A stretch of 64,000 nucleotides of DNA from assembly GCF_010183535.1 (NCBI RefSeq), contig NC_071331.1:12896001-12960000 (forward strand), in the 5' to 3' direction. The notes under the pieces are model-generated. The model was not told the DNA's origin, made no database searches, and worked only from the letters and a program-made list of their open reading frames with translations. The translations under genes and the position numbers were made by a program. The stretch is from Caenorhabditis remanei. Taxonomy: Eukaryota; Nematoda; Chromadorea; Rhabditida; Rhabditidae. This document shows, piece after piece, positions 36,701-47,944 of this stretch (positions are counted from its first letter, which is position 1; the number at the start of each line of letters is the position of its first letter).

Positions 36701-39700
36701 TATGGTATTCACTGATAACATTGCCATATCAGTCCTACACAACCTTTGACCTACCCGATATAACATGAACAAGTCTACCCTTTTGACGTCATCAATCCTT
36801 CTTCTCAGAAGAAAGTGTCAATGACCATTTTGCACTAGAAGTGGGTAGTCAAGGGTAAAAATGATGTGCTATGAGCCGACTCAAGAAGAAAGTGTCCGAT
36901 TACACCAAGTTTCCTTCTCGTTGCACACGCAACCGATTTATTTTGAGAGAACAGATTGAAAAAAGTGAATAGGTCAGGGATTGAAATGTTTCCTTTTTTC
37001 AGCAAGACTATGACACGCAAGGACAGAAAATTGGAACGATGCTCAGGAAGTTGTCAGTGTATAATGCGACGGAGGCGACGAGTGTGGAAGCTGATGAGAA
37101 GCCGAAGGCGGTTAGTTTTTAATGATCTTTACCGGGAGGGATTGTCCCATTGGAATCAAGTTAAAATTAGGGTTCATATCATGTCGTTGAAACAGAATAC
37201 AGTACCCTAGATTTCGAAACTTTTTGGAAAATGAGTCTTCCACATTTTTAAGAACACAAATCTTGATTGACATGCCACTAATTGTTTTAAAAGTCCATTC
37301 CCACTCTCTTCTCGGCTTGGTACAAGTGGTTTTTTGGGGAGTCCCTAGCTTAATCCACTCATCAATCAAGGACCACTTGAAGAGAAAAGAAGAAACTACA
37401 GTAATCCGTTTGGTGACATGGAAAGAGTATAAGTACTTTGGGATAGAAGAAGAAAAAAGGGATTAGAAAAAAAGGAAAGAGAGTGATGATGATGAAGAAG
37501 TTGGATTGAAGAGCAGAAGAAGAGAGCAACTTTTTGGAAAAGAAGAAGAGGATTGAACTTTGAAGTTTGGAAGGTTAAAATTAAGTTGAGGGATGCAAAA
37601 ACAGAAAGTCTGTACATTTTTAAGTTGCGTGAGAGCTCAAAACAAAATGATAGATGAGCAGAAAACAGTGTACAATACTGGTATGTATGAACGGTAATTC
37701 CGCAGAGTGCCAGACAATCTTTTAAAATCTGATAACTAACTATTAGAATCTTTTGTAGACCGGAATACATCTAGGTGTCTAGAAATGAGCATTTCAGAAA
37801 AACTTATCAACTAAAAAGCTATATTTTGAACAAATTAAGTGGGAACCTGTGACAAACTCTTCAAGTTAATCACTTGCAACAGAAAATTTTGAAAAATGGA
37901 ACCTTTCCTAGCCGGAATTGTTGCAAAATATTTACTCCACACTTTACAATACTAATAAACCTTGTACTTATTTCATCGAATATTGTTACAGTGGTTCATT
38001 CGTTTAGAAATTGTTTCATCTAGATCCAAAAAACCAACATCTCAAAGTTCCAATTCAATTTTCTGCTGCTCCAAAAAGTTCAAAGCATTTTTTTTCTGCA
38101 AAACTCATCTTCCATCTACGTCACGAGACCACCCTCAACTTGGTACTCACATCACGACGACACAGTAAATGAAATGCAAATCCTCCTTCGCCAACTCCCT
38201 GAAGGCACCTCACCCAAATTCAATCTCTTTTCATTTCCGGGCGGTCCTCTCTCTCTTTTAAATTTAAACCTGTTTACTTCATTCAAAAAGAGAAATAAGA
38301 AAAAATGAAGAGCTGGGGGAAAATAGAATCGAAAAAATAAAGAAAAACAGATGAAAAATGTATATCTGAAGCACCTTTTCTTCTTTCAGGCGGCCGCGAA
38401 AATGGGAACCATCATGGGAGTGTTCCTTCCGTGTCTTCAGAATATTTTTGGAGTGTTGTTCTTCATTCGATTGGCATGGATTATTGGAACCGCCGGAATA
38501 TTTCAGGCGTTTTTTGTTGTTTTGACTTGTGTTTCTGTGGTAAGTTTTTGAAAAAAAAATAAACGAGAGAGAAAGTGAAAATTTCGGAGAATAGGAAAGA
38601 TACCAGTTATTGGAAACAGTAAATTTATAGTTAGCGTGTCCAAGAAATCAGACAAGTCAATCTAGTACAGAGTCTCACAAATATCAAACCAAAACAGACA
38701 AAACAATTTTTGAGCCGCTCGCACCGTGAAGCTTTGTGCTGATACAAATTATGTTAAACAGAACGCAACTTACACTGGAAGCCTGTGATACATTACAGTT
38801 ATCCAATACATGAATTTCTTCTTTTTCTCAAATTTTAAGAACATCCGAAACACTGAACACATTTCTTTCATTTTCAGACATTTCTTACTTCGATCTCTCT
38901 ATCAGCCATTGCGACAAACGGAGTGGTACCATCTGGTGGTCCCTACTACATGATATCCCGAAATCTCGGTCCAGAACTCGGAGGTGCCGTTGGAATTCTC
39001 TTCTACCTTGGAACCACAATTGCCGCTTCCATGTATATCACCGGAGCCATCGAAATCCTTCTTCTGTACATTTATCCACAAGCGAAACTGTTCGATGATA
39101 TCTATCACAACTATCGAGTACTAGGAACTGTTCTTCTTCTCGTTCTCGGTCTGATTGTGATGGCTGGAGTCAAATTTGTGAATCGTTGCGCTCTTCCACT
39201 GGTTATCGTTGTGATATTCTGTATTCTCTCGGCAATTCTCGGAGTTTTTGTGAGATACGATGGAAGTGATGCGTTGAAGTTCTGTATAGTTGGAGATCGG
39301 CCTGTCGATTTGACCTCCTATTACGAGAAAACGAAGATTACTCCGAATTGTACATCTGAAGGACTTCGTGATTTGTTCTGTAGTGCCAATGGAACTTGTG
39401 ATCATTATTATGATAGGGTGAGTTGGTTTTTCTAGGTTATTTTTAAATGTAATTGTTTCGGCATCCGATTTTCTGTAGAATAATTGGAAAAAATCTTCGC
39501 TATCAGCAAACATTTTATGATTTCAGATGAAAGACATCAAAGTATGGAAAGCATCGGGAATGCCAGCTATTCGTGAAGAGAAAGCCATCAAAGGAATTGC
39601 TTCTGGAGTCTTCTTCGACAACCTCTGGCCGAAATATCTTCGAGGCGGAGAAGTTCTTTCGAAAGATCGAAAAGATAAAGGAGATATCAATCGTGGTGGA

Positions 39701-42700
39701 CATCCGTCGTATATTTATGCAGAATCTGTTACTAATTTCATGATACTTGTCGGAGTATTCTTCCCATCTGCAACTGGTATTATGGCAGGTTCAAATCGAT
39801 CTGGTAACTTGAGAGATGCGGCGAAATCTATTCCGTTGGGAACGCTGGCTGCTCAAAATTTCTCGTCATTTATTTGTGAGTTTTTTAAAACAAAAATTGA
39901 AAAATAGATGGAAAAATTCCAGATCTAATCGGAGTTGTACTCTTCGGAGCATCAGTCTCTGAAATGTTTATTCGTGACAAATACGGAAGATCTGCAATGG
40001 GAAAACTGATCATCTCTGAGATATCTTGGCCGTTCCCTCAAGTGATTCTCTTCGGTTGCTTCATGTCAACTGCCGGAGCAGGAATGCAATCTTTGACTGG
40101 AGCTCCGAGACTTCTTCAAGCTATTGCTGCTGATGACGTTCTTCCATTTTTGAAGCCATTCCGCAAAATGGATTCAAGAGGAGAACCGATCAGAGCAATT
40201 CTTCTCACTTTGGCTATCTGTGAATGTGGAATTTTGATCGCCGTCATTGAGAATATCACCGCTTTGATCACACAGTGAGTTTATTTAGAAGTGGACTTTG
40301 ACCGATATTATCCTTTGCTACAACGTTTTATGAGTTTCTTGAAACAGGAAAATTCGGAAAGAATAATCTACTATTGATTGAGTACAGATTCTAGAACTTG
40401 CTTATCCGGCTATAACTAATTTCTGATCGTTCAACTTTCAGATTCTTCCTGATGTGTTACCTCGGAGTCAACGCTGCCTGCGCCCTTCAATCCCTTCTGA
40501 AATCTCCTGGGTGGCGTCCAGGATTCCGCTACTTCCACTGGGCACTTTCAATGATTGGAGCAATTCTTTGTGTAGCTGTCATGTTCATTTCTGCCTGGCA
40601 CTTTGCTCTTTTCGCCATCATCATTGGAGCAGGTGTCTACAAGTACATTGAATACGCAGGAGCTGAAAAGGAATGGGGAGATGGATTACGTGGATTGGGA
40701 CTGTCGGCCGCCCGTTTTGCTCTTCTCAACTTGGATGACAAACCACAACATTCGAGAAATTGGCGTCCACAATTGTTGGTTCTTGCTCCAGATGTCGAAT
40801 CGGCTAATACAAATGGAATCCTCTCATTTGTGAGTCAACTAAAGGCCGGTAAAGGATTGACGTTGGTCGCTCACTGTATGGAAGGAGAATATGCGGATAA
40901 CTATTTGAAAGCACAAGCAGTCCAAGAGAAGTTGAAAGCAATGGTGAAGAAGAATAAGATCAAGGGATTCTGTGATGTATTGGTCACTTCAAATGTTACC
41001 GAAGGAATTTCTTGTCTCGTTCAGGTGATTGATCCTGTATGTTTGTGCAGTTCGCTTTCTCGCCCGACTATTCTTTCGTTGCTTTCTGTGTGATTTTAAC
41101 TGATAATTGAGTTTCACAGAACTCTGGCACTAACTATTCGTTTAATTTTGATACACCGTAACACATGGTTGAAACAGTATTAAAAATTGATTCACACCTT
41201 GGATTTCCACTTTCCTACTTCACCGCAACCACACTCACTGTCACTTTTTCTATCACCCTTTAGCACTCTCAACCACACTTTCCACTAACTATCCCTCCTC
41301 GCAAAAACTACAATTTTTCAACCGTTCTCTTCTATTTCAGACTTCTGGTCTCGGTGGAATGCGTCACAATACAGTAGTTCTGTCATGGCCTGATGATTGG
41401 AGATCTGAACAAGATTGGATTGTTGCCAACAAGTTTGTCTCGGCGATTCGAGCAATTTCTGCCGCCAAATGTGCCATTATGGTGCCGAAATATGCGGAGA
41501 AGTTCCCAGCGAATGGAACGAAAGTTTCTGGATTTATCGATGTTTGGTAAGTTGACCGTTTTTTTTTGCTTATGAGTTTTTTCACGCGACTCCCTTTCGG
41601 ACTACCCTCTAATCTTACTGAGAAGCTATTGAAAACTTTCTGAAACAGTAAAATACATTTCCGACAATCATACTACTATTCAATTTTTTTCAAGTAATTC
41701 CACGCCTAAATATTTGAGATCATCGATTTATTCATCACTTAAGTCAAATTATCATTTTTCAGGTGGGTTGTCCACGACGGAGGTCTTCTCATGCTCCTTC
41801 CATTCCTTCTTCGTCAACATAAAACATGGAAAAACACGACAGTTCGTCTGTTTGCAATTGCTCAAATGGAGGATAACAATGTACAAATGAAGACAGATCT
41901 CGAGAAATTCCTCTATCATTTGAGAATTGATGCGGCTGTTAATGTTATTGAAATGGTGAGTAGAGAAATTAACTGGAAAATAATTTTTGTCGTACTCATG
42001 AAACAGAGCCAATTCACTAAAATTATTGCCAACTTTTATTATTTCCAGACTGACTCTGACATCTCTGACTACACCTACGAACGTACTATGAAAATGGAGG
42101 AACGTAATCAGTATCTGAAGAATTTGAACAAGTCGGATCGCGAAAAAGACATTCAAAACCATCTGGAAATCGTCACTCGTGAGAGAAAGCTTAGTAGAAT
42201 CAATGAGGAAGCGGTTCGTTTTGATTGAAGTAGTTCTGTAATAAATTGAAATTTTCTTCAGCCAGCAATCATCCCAGAGCAACGTAATTTGGAAGTTGTA
42301 AACGAGGAACAAGAAGAGACAAAGACTGAGAATAGTCTGGAGAAAGTTGAACATAAAGGAGTACGATTCTCGGATGATGAGGACTCGAAAGAGGTATGAA
42401 ACTATTACAAAAAAATACTGCTTCAAAAATCTTTTGAAACAGAAAGGAAAAAAATTGTGCATTATTGCAAAGCAACTAGAAAAAATTGAAACATTTACAG
42501 GTGAAGGTCGGAAATGGAACGTTGGAAAGAGACCGTGAAGAAAGACAACGAAAACGAAGATACAATGTTCATAAAATGCACACAGCGGTCAAATTGAACG
42601 AGTTGATGAGACAGAAATCAAGTGATGCTCAACTAGTTTTCGTCAATCTTCCAGGACCACCGGATGCTGATTCTGATTCTTATTGTGAGTACATTCGGGA

Positions 42701-42905
42701 TAGAAAGCCCATTGGTTATGAGATAAAGAGACTGTAATAAGTAATGCAAGTGAAACGGAAGATAATGGATTCGCTATTTTTTTCATCCGATTCCTATATT
42801 TCCTTTCTTCCAGACATGGACTTCATCGATGCTCTAACTGAAGGACTAGATCGTGTCCTACTGGTACGTGGAACTGGAGCAGAAGTCGTCACAATCTATT
42901 CGTAA
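18635..42905 (+). CDS. K-Cl cotransporter (SLC12A4-7 / nematode KCC family)
   Basis: Common exons: 35711-35769, 37003-37110, 38390-38539, 38878-39417, 39527-39875, 39923-40274, 40442-41024, 41341-41546, 41763-41955, 42049-42213, 42262-42393, 42501-42684 and 42814-42905. Joined to the first exon at 29487 they give 1080 residues, normal for a KCC. The protein carries K+ and Cl- out of the cell and so lowers internal chloride. Diagnostic segments are [14 protein letters not shown] in TM1, [20 protein letters not shown], the long loop between TM5 and TM6 with four Cys and NCTS/NGTC glycosylation sites, and the C terminus EVVTIYS. The two regulatory Thr of mammalian KCCs have equivalents at about 899 (YTYERT) and 1017 (HTAVKLNE). 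KGVRF at 977-981 fits a PP1-docking RVxF motif. Five alternative first exons are listed separately. AATAAA lies at 42913-42918, very close to the stop. Which worm paralogue (kcc-1, -2 or -3) this is was not resolved. Confidence 0.97.
19148..19309. repeat. 162-bp hairpin repeat (MITE-like)
   Basis: CAGTCTG...CAGACTG at the ends, with arms of about 60 bp that are imperfect reverse complements: GTGTTAA/TTAACAC, GGAATTTGTTC/GAACAAATTCC, ATGGGTC/GACCCAT. No convincing target duplication was found. Probably a small non-autonomous element, diverged. Confidence 0.7.
19814..19850 (+). other. kcc alternative first coding exon 2
   Basis: Encodes [12 protein letters not shown] and ends in phase 1 at GTAGGA. 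A TCAATCAG acceptor about 27 nt upstream could receive a spliced leader. The very short, basic N terminus makes this an isoform lacking the longer regulatory N termini. Confidence 0.65.
21212..21236 (+). other. kcc alternative first coding exon 3
   Basis: Encodes only MNIIDMLS and ends in phase 1 at GTACGT. It is supported by the phase match with the shared exon and a strong donor. The small size leaves some doubt. Confidence 0.5.
25361..25606. repeat. direct duplication, 56-bp unit at 190-bp offset
   Basis: 25361-25416 and 25551-25606 share TTTCTCAATAAAACC, AAATCAACTTATAGG and CGATTGAA in the same order. The 15-mer CAGGGCTAATAATAG also appears twice near 25525 and 25606. A local duplication in the cotransporter 5' intron; no function seen. 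Confidence 0.7.
26175..26747. mobile_element. 573-bp hAT-like non-autonomous element of GGCGGAA repeats
   Basis: The ends CAGAGTTGAGCGGAAT and ATTCCGCTCAACTCTG are perfect 16-bp inverted repeats flanked by the 8-bp target duplication ATTAGGTT (26167-26174 and 26748-26755). CAG-type ends with an 8-bp duplication point to the hAT superfamily. The interior is mostly direct heptamers GGCGGAA/AGCGGAA on both sides of a unique AT-rich core (about 26390-26575). It has no transposase. It lies inside the cotransporter 5' intron between alternative first exons. Confidence 0.93.
29487..29616 (+). other. kcc alternative first coding exon 4, with RFxV kinase-docking motif
   Basis: Encodes 43 residues beginning [15 protein letters not shown], followed by a Gly/Ser-rich stretch, and ends in phase 1 at GTGAGT. 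RFRVQSV fits the RFx[V/I] consensus bound by SPAK/OSR1 kinases (GCK-3 in worms), which control SLC12 cotransporters. Of the five well-supported first exons only this one carries the motif. A GC-rich island with pyrimidine-rich upstream sequence suggests its own promoter. Confidence 0.85.
29617..35277 (+). other. kcc intron / alternative promoter region, proximal half
   Basis: About 5.7 kb of AT-rich intron with polypyrimidine tracts. It holds one possible extra micro-exon at 32197-32212 and no other supportable gene. A G/C-richer patch at 33715-33860 with an imperfect inverted repeat (GAGTACTC.../...ATACTCGG) is unexplained. Confidence 0.55.
32197..32212 (+). other. possible sixth kcc first exon (micro-exon)
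   Basis: ATGGCTTGGGCAGCAG encodes MAWAA and ends in phase 1 before GTAAAC, the same phase as the other first exons. There is no clear trans-splice site directly upstream, and the exon is only 16 nt, so chance is possible. Confidence 0.25.
35278..35464 (+). other. kcc alternative first coding exon 5
   Basis: Encodes 62 residues beginning [19 protein letters not shown], a Ser/Thr/Pro-rich N terminus with RRSS and KKPP. It ends in phase 1 (GCA G, then GTACTG). It lies only 246 nt before the shared exon 35711-35769. It has no RFxV motif but many possible phosphorylation sites. Confidence 0.85.
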
Positions 42906-43640
42906 TTTTCTCAATAAACTAGGTTCCATTTTTCACTGGTCCCCCATATCTTTTCATTGTTTGTTTTTCCAGTTTTTCCCAGTTTTCCCACATTCAAATA
43001 TCATTCAACTTCACACAAAACAACCATCTCATTCATTCAAATTCTCGTTTTTTCTAGAAACAAAAAACAAAAAATCCCATTGTTTTCATCCCCCGGATTC
43101 CCCTTCAACCCCAATCAACGAGTTTCTTGTCTTCATTATTTTTTCGTTTAGATTTTGAGAAGTTTGTTCTTTTTTCCATTGCAAAGACTACTTATTTCTA
43201 GAATCTTCTACCAATTTTTATCCCATTTATTTGTTTTATTTCTAATCAATTTCTTTCTTGTCCCTACTGTAATTATCACTTTTTGTCTTATTTTTCTCCC
43301 CAACGCCCATCCCGATTTGCATGACATCGAATTTTGCAAAATCACGCACTCACACACTGACTCTTTCGGTTTTATTTTGTAAAATAAGTATGCCACATAT
43401 ACAAAAAATATACATGAAATGAATTTTTTCGTTTGCCTTATTACTATTGTACCATGCTTATCATTTATCAATAGAGTGCGGGAGAGTGGAAAAAATCAAG
43501 ACCTGTTGAAACAGAAGATAAACTTAACTTTTTGGAAAGTTCACTATAAATCGTATATGGTCGACATGAACAATCACTTTTATTTATTAGTTTGAAGTAG
43601 AAAAATTGAAACAGAGATCATTTGATATCATAACCCATAA
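42906..43640. other. convergent 3' region between kcc and a UGT gene
   Basis: Pyrimidine-rich 3' UTR of the cotransporter, then the 3' flank of the minus-strand UGT gene. Positions 43586-43655 are nearly identical to 47884-47953 beyond the second UGT gene. No gene. Confidence 0.6.
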
Positions 43641-46130
43641 TTATTCTTTTTTATTCTTAATTGAAGATCCTCTACATTTTCTGAATAAATACCCCAACAG
43701 TCTATAGAATAAGTAGGAAGATACAAGAACGGTAAAACTAATAATAGAAATGATATCCAAGAAGAAATACTCCACAAAACTTTGATGTCTACCGTAGTTA
43801 TCCAACAATGGAAGTTTTCCGAATCTGAAAAGATTCCAATTGGAAATACGTATAGAAATTATTTAAAGACTCACCTAGCTGCGAACTCCACATATTTTAC
43901 TAAAGTTTCTTTTGGATCTGTTGGCTGGTTGTGAAGAATTTCTGCTAGTCGTTTGGCGTTCTCGCGGTAACTGAAAGTATTATAGAATACGGTAACTGAA
44001 AGTATTATAAAAATCGTATTTTTACTTCGTATATATATTTTTATCTTGATATGTATAAGCGGCCTTTGGTCCTTCAATCAATAAATGTTACTACTTTGAA
44101 TACGGATTCACTTTTCTATTGAATTTAAGACGAGCAACTCTTCAAATTTTCAGAATAGAGTGTTAGGTTGCTCACCTCGAATCCGTCATAATTTCTTCAA
44201 TAACTTCTTGAATTTTGACAGGATTTGCTAGATCAAACTTCTTCAATACTGCTGCAACTCCATGTCGTTTCATCATTTGAGCATTTCTTGTTTGGTCAGC
44301 GGCCACGGGAATCTTAATGATATTATTGTGATATAAATTTCATGTGGATACAACTTCCCAAGTAACCTAACTTTCTGATCTCTTCTAAATCTTTGTTTTG
44401 AAACAGTAAACACTTGCCATAATTTCTGATCTAAAGCTTACCATAATAGCTGGTTTCTCCGTCATTGCCAATTCCAAAACACTCGCAAGACCTCCATGAG
44501 TTATAAAAAGAGTCAGACGAGGATCAGCCAACAACTCATTCTGAGGTAACCAAGCGGAGAGATACACATTTTTGAGATGTTTAGTGAATGGATCTTCTGG
44601 ATTTTCGTATTTCCAAATGAATGTGGTATCCGACATTGATTGAAATACTTTGAGTAGAGCATTTCTGAAAAATAGTTTATTTACTGGGTTTTATTACTCA
44701 CAAAGTACTATTTCTGATAAGCTATTTTGACTGTTCAGTAGTTTAAGAAACAGTAAATTTTGTATCCCACGAGTCTCACTCACTTATATTCAATCGGCAT
44801 TTCTTCTGATCTAGCATTCGATCCAAACGAAATGAGCACATTTTTCTTTCTTTCGTCCAAAATTTTGCTCCATTTTTCTTCGAGCTGCACTTCTTTCTGG
44901 TCCGTTTTCACTGTTAACCCTCCAATTGGAATCATTTTATCGAAAATTGGTGCAGGAAAATCCAGATATGGTATGTAGTTTGTGAACAGGAATGTGGCTT
45001 CTGGCACCACTTCCTGAATTTCAAGTTCAATTGTTCCATTCATAAAAAGAAAGCCTTACTCTCCATGATCTGATATTTGGATAGAATTCCTTTGCAACTC
45101 GATAATTTTCATCTCCAATTCTCGAAAACGCATAGGAATTTGCTTTATACAAATAAAAGTTCAAAAATCTATCCCAAATGTTCATTTTCTCTCCGAAAAG
45201 GGAGGTCATTCCAGGTACATAACTTGGCGCAGCAGGTTGTCCGATGACTTCACTGACATGATCGAGACGGCTACATGAGTAGACTGCCACGTGGGCACGA
45301 ATCGAAATGGCTTCGAAGAATGCTGGAAATTCATAATTCTTTATGATGAAACCAATGAATTGTAGAACCAAATTTCTTTTTGATTAAATAATTTTTGAGA
45401 AACAGTTAACTGATGAAACATAGTATCCATAGACACTTTAAAAAATCAGATTATCTCACCATAGGCACAAGTATCAAACGGCTCCGTAATAGCCAAATCG
45501 AAGTTTTCACTCTTAATCTGCTCAATCAACTTCTTCTCTGACATCACCTTTCGACAGTGTTCACTGAATAACTCTGACATCAATTTTGATTTCTGAATAA
45601 AATATTTCTATTTCAGAATTATTATATCAGTGAGAACACCTCCAATAGGACTATTAATAGAACTATTCGGCTTACCTTCGCCACAACAAATGGATTATTG
45701 AAACCCGACGTCCAAAGAGTTTCAAATCGTTTACTCCTCGTGGCCATCAATGCTTTCAGTTTATCATCTTGTTCCACAAATATCACATTTTTGGTACTTT
45801 TCAAGCATGTTTTATTGATAAACTGTTGTTCAATGATAGGCATCAGGACTGTCTGAAAGTAACCGTTGCGCTCAATGTCCAAAATTTAATTTTCTGTTTC
45901 TTGTAAGTGTTTCAAACTACTTCAACTAAAAATAGTTTAATGAGCAGAACACATCAAATCCTCACCACATTATGACCTGCATCTGTTAGGGCATCTGCTA
46001 CCGTAGCCATCACTTTCACATGACTGTGGCCGAATAAATTCGTGTAAACCAGAATTTTGAACGATTCAGAGCTAGTTGAACAGAGAAATAATATAAAGCA
46101 ATAGAATAGGAGATCTTTGAGACCAATCAT
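43641..46130 (-). CDS. UDP-glycosyltransferase (UGT), copy A
   Basis: Nine exons: 46130-45966, 45852-45676, 45592-45460, 45322-45060, 45013-44784, 44664-44442, 44312-44176, 43970-43875 and 43824-43641, giving 535 residues. UGTs transfer a sugar from a UDP-sugar to small lipophilic molecules in the ER lumen. Seen: an N-terminal signal peptide, then YTNLFGHSHVKVM, IGQPAAPSY, ISFGSN, WLPQNELL, the donor-binding FITHGGLASVLELAM, a C-terminal membrane helix, and the tail KNKKE, which fits a KxKxx ER-retrieval signal. The start follows TTTCAG. Two oddities: the segment after THGG reads TEKPAIM where copy B has the common GTPAVM, and the intron before exon 7 ends in TTAAG rather than CAG. Close paralogue of the gene at 47945-49948. 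Confidence 0.95.
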
Positions 46131-46826
46131 TCTGAAATTAAACGTATCCTGAAGGCAAGTCTTTCAACGAATGAGAAAAATGAGATCTGATTTTCGAAAA
46201 TTGGCACTGACTCTTAATAGAAACAAGCACAACATACAAAGTTCGGTGGCAAAAGAAAAGAGAAGAGAAAGAGACGCAGATGGAAAAAGAAAGAAAGTTG
46301 AAATGATCAACGTCATTATGATTAGGGAAAGTACGAGTGAAAATTAATGATTGGAATGTTGGACCGATAATTCTTTGGAAAAATGTGAACGTAGACAAAT
46401 CAGAAATTGTTTCAAAGATCATTCAAACTAAATTATGTGAAACAGAAAGTTTTTGGAGATGGATATTAGTTGTTTGAAACAGAGATCCCTGTGTAATAGA
46501 TCAGAGTCTTACAAGTCTATTAGTAAAGTTTTAGAAACAGAAAAATGAAATCATATAGAGTGTGACTAGAATAGAGATGCAACGAGAGAAAAGGTCAAAG
46601 TGCTAAAACATCACTTGGTAGTTTTTATCACTGTTGGGCAATGTTGTTATCAAAAATCAACAAAACGACTTGTCTCATGAAATAACGAATACTTTCGAGA
46701 TATTTTCACTGAAACTTTATTTCGAAGAAGAATTCAGAATAGTGCAAGAAAACATTAGCTGTTTCATTGAAATAATAAAGATGGATAACACAGAATTGGA
46801 ACAATTTGAAGATCCTCCTCATGAAA
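46131..46826. other. intergenic, promoter side of UGT copy A
   Basis: Contains three copies of the GAAACAG motif (near 46439, 46477 and 46532). No gene is supported; an open plus-strand frame at 46634-46924 is mainly the antisense of the prodomain gene. Confidence 0.6.
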
Positions 46827-47584
46827 TCAAGAAATCTCTAGACCGCTTCCTTGGATTCCACTCCCCTCGTCATTCATTACTTCTTCCGGAAAAAGAGTCT
46901 TCACAACTTGTTTTCTCGATGTGACTTTGTAGATCAGAGAGTGTCCTTTTCCATCGGATCTGAAATTTTGATTGATGAGTTTTGTAATTCGATGATAAAT
47001 CTAACTGGAATTGTCGTTCAACCATGAATTTCTCTCCGTCTCCAGTGAGAATAATTCCCTCGAACAGTCCATTTACAATGTCGCCGTCAACTGTGGAGTT
47101 TGGTTGGTCTGGAAGAGATAACATATGAAATTTTAGCCCTGTTTGGAAGCTCTATTTCAAAAATACTACCAGCAAAGCTTTCTACACTAAAATTACACCA
47201 ATTTTAAATAACACTAATGAGAATATAACACTCACCTTCCAATTTTCCTTGCCACGTGGATCCCTCATCTGAAAATTGTGCAGTCTCCTCTGCGAACTCT
47301 TCTTTTATCTGACAGTTTCTTTGAAGTCGAAGTGGAAAGTCTCTTCCGTATGCTCGGAAGTTGAAGCTTGCAGTCTCAGTACAACACTTTGTCAGAATCT
47401 CATCATCGAGAAGATCTTGGCTGAATGATAACTCCACTGGAGTGTATTCCAAGGTTTGGAACTCGAATGCAACGAATGCAGATGCTGAATAGATTACTTT
47501 ATCGAATCATTAAAATTTTTCGTTTTGATTACCTTTCTGTGAAACAGTGAAAAACAGTAGAAGAGTCGAAAGTGAAGGAAACAT
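46827..47584 (-). CDS. secreted ADAM10-type prodomain-only protein (178 aa)
   Basis: Exons 47584-47533, 47484-47236, 47108-47006 and 46959-46827. Phases agree, and the last intron is a typical 46 nt. A hydrophobic signal peptide (MFPSLSTLLLFFTVSQ) is followed by a region resembling the propeptide of ADAM10/Kuzbanian/SUP-17 (reprolysin family propeptide, Pfam M12B_propep). Matches in order: FNFRAYGRDFPLRLQRN for the hallmark HGRxFxLRxxR segment, EGSTWQGKLE, VDGDIVNGLFEGII for the GSxxDGxFEGxI segment, and GHSLIYKV. The protein then stops after a short acidic tail. There is no catalytic HExGHxxGxxH, no disintegrin domain, no membrane helix and no cysteine-switch region. It may act as a free inhibitor or chaperone of an ADAM protease, or be a decayed duplicate kept open by chance. 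The homology is read by eye. Confidence 0.8.
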
Positions 47585-47944
47585 TCTTGAGGCAAGTAAA
47601 GACCGTAATAAGGGTAGTATAAGGAATATAAAAAAAGAAGATAGAATGGTCCAGTCGGTTGATACAAAGAAGAAGAAGGCGAAGTTGAAGGCCACGGACC
47701 ATGTCAATTGATGAGTAGAACAAAGGCGGGCCGGGGGCAACTAATAAGGAGGTATTCGGGAGAAGAGGGGTCATTTATCGGATAAGAAAGGTATTTGGAG
47801 GTTAAACGCATGTAAGTGGAATTGTGTTCCAAGAAATGGGGTGGTATGAATTGAAATACTCCAAGCATTACAATCTAAATATTTATTATAATAGTTTGAA
47901 GTAGAACAATTGAAACAGAGATCATTTGATATTATAACCCATAA
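47585..47944. other. intergenic between prodomain gene and UGT copy B
   Basis: Short spacer. Its right part (47884-47944) belongs to the duplicated UGT 3' flank. No gene. Confidence 0.6.

Noticed and set aside
38351..38389. Internal start ATG before the first transmembrane exon of kcc
   Set aside because: It lies in the intron just before the acceptor at 38389; the shared exons 35711 and 37003 join in phase, so it is not needed.
41752..42462. 236-residue minus-strand frame
   Set aside because: Antisense shadow of conserved kcc exons.
46634..46924. Plus-strand open frame of 96 residues
   Set aside because: Its better part is antisense to the last exon of the prodomain gene; no splice or start context.
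46867..46959. Alternative reading of the prodomain gene's 3' end without the last intron
   Set aside because: It gives a tail unrelated to ADAM prodomains. Removing the 46-nt intron restores the GHSLIYKV match.
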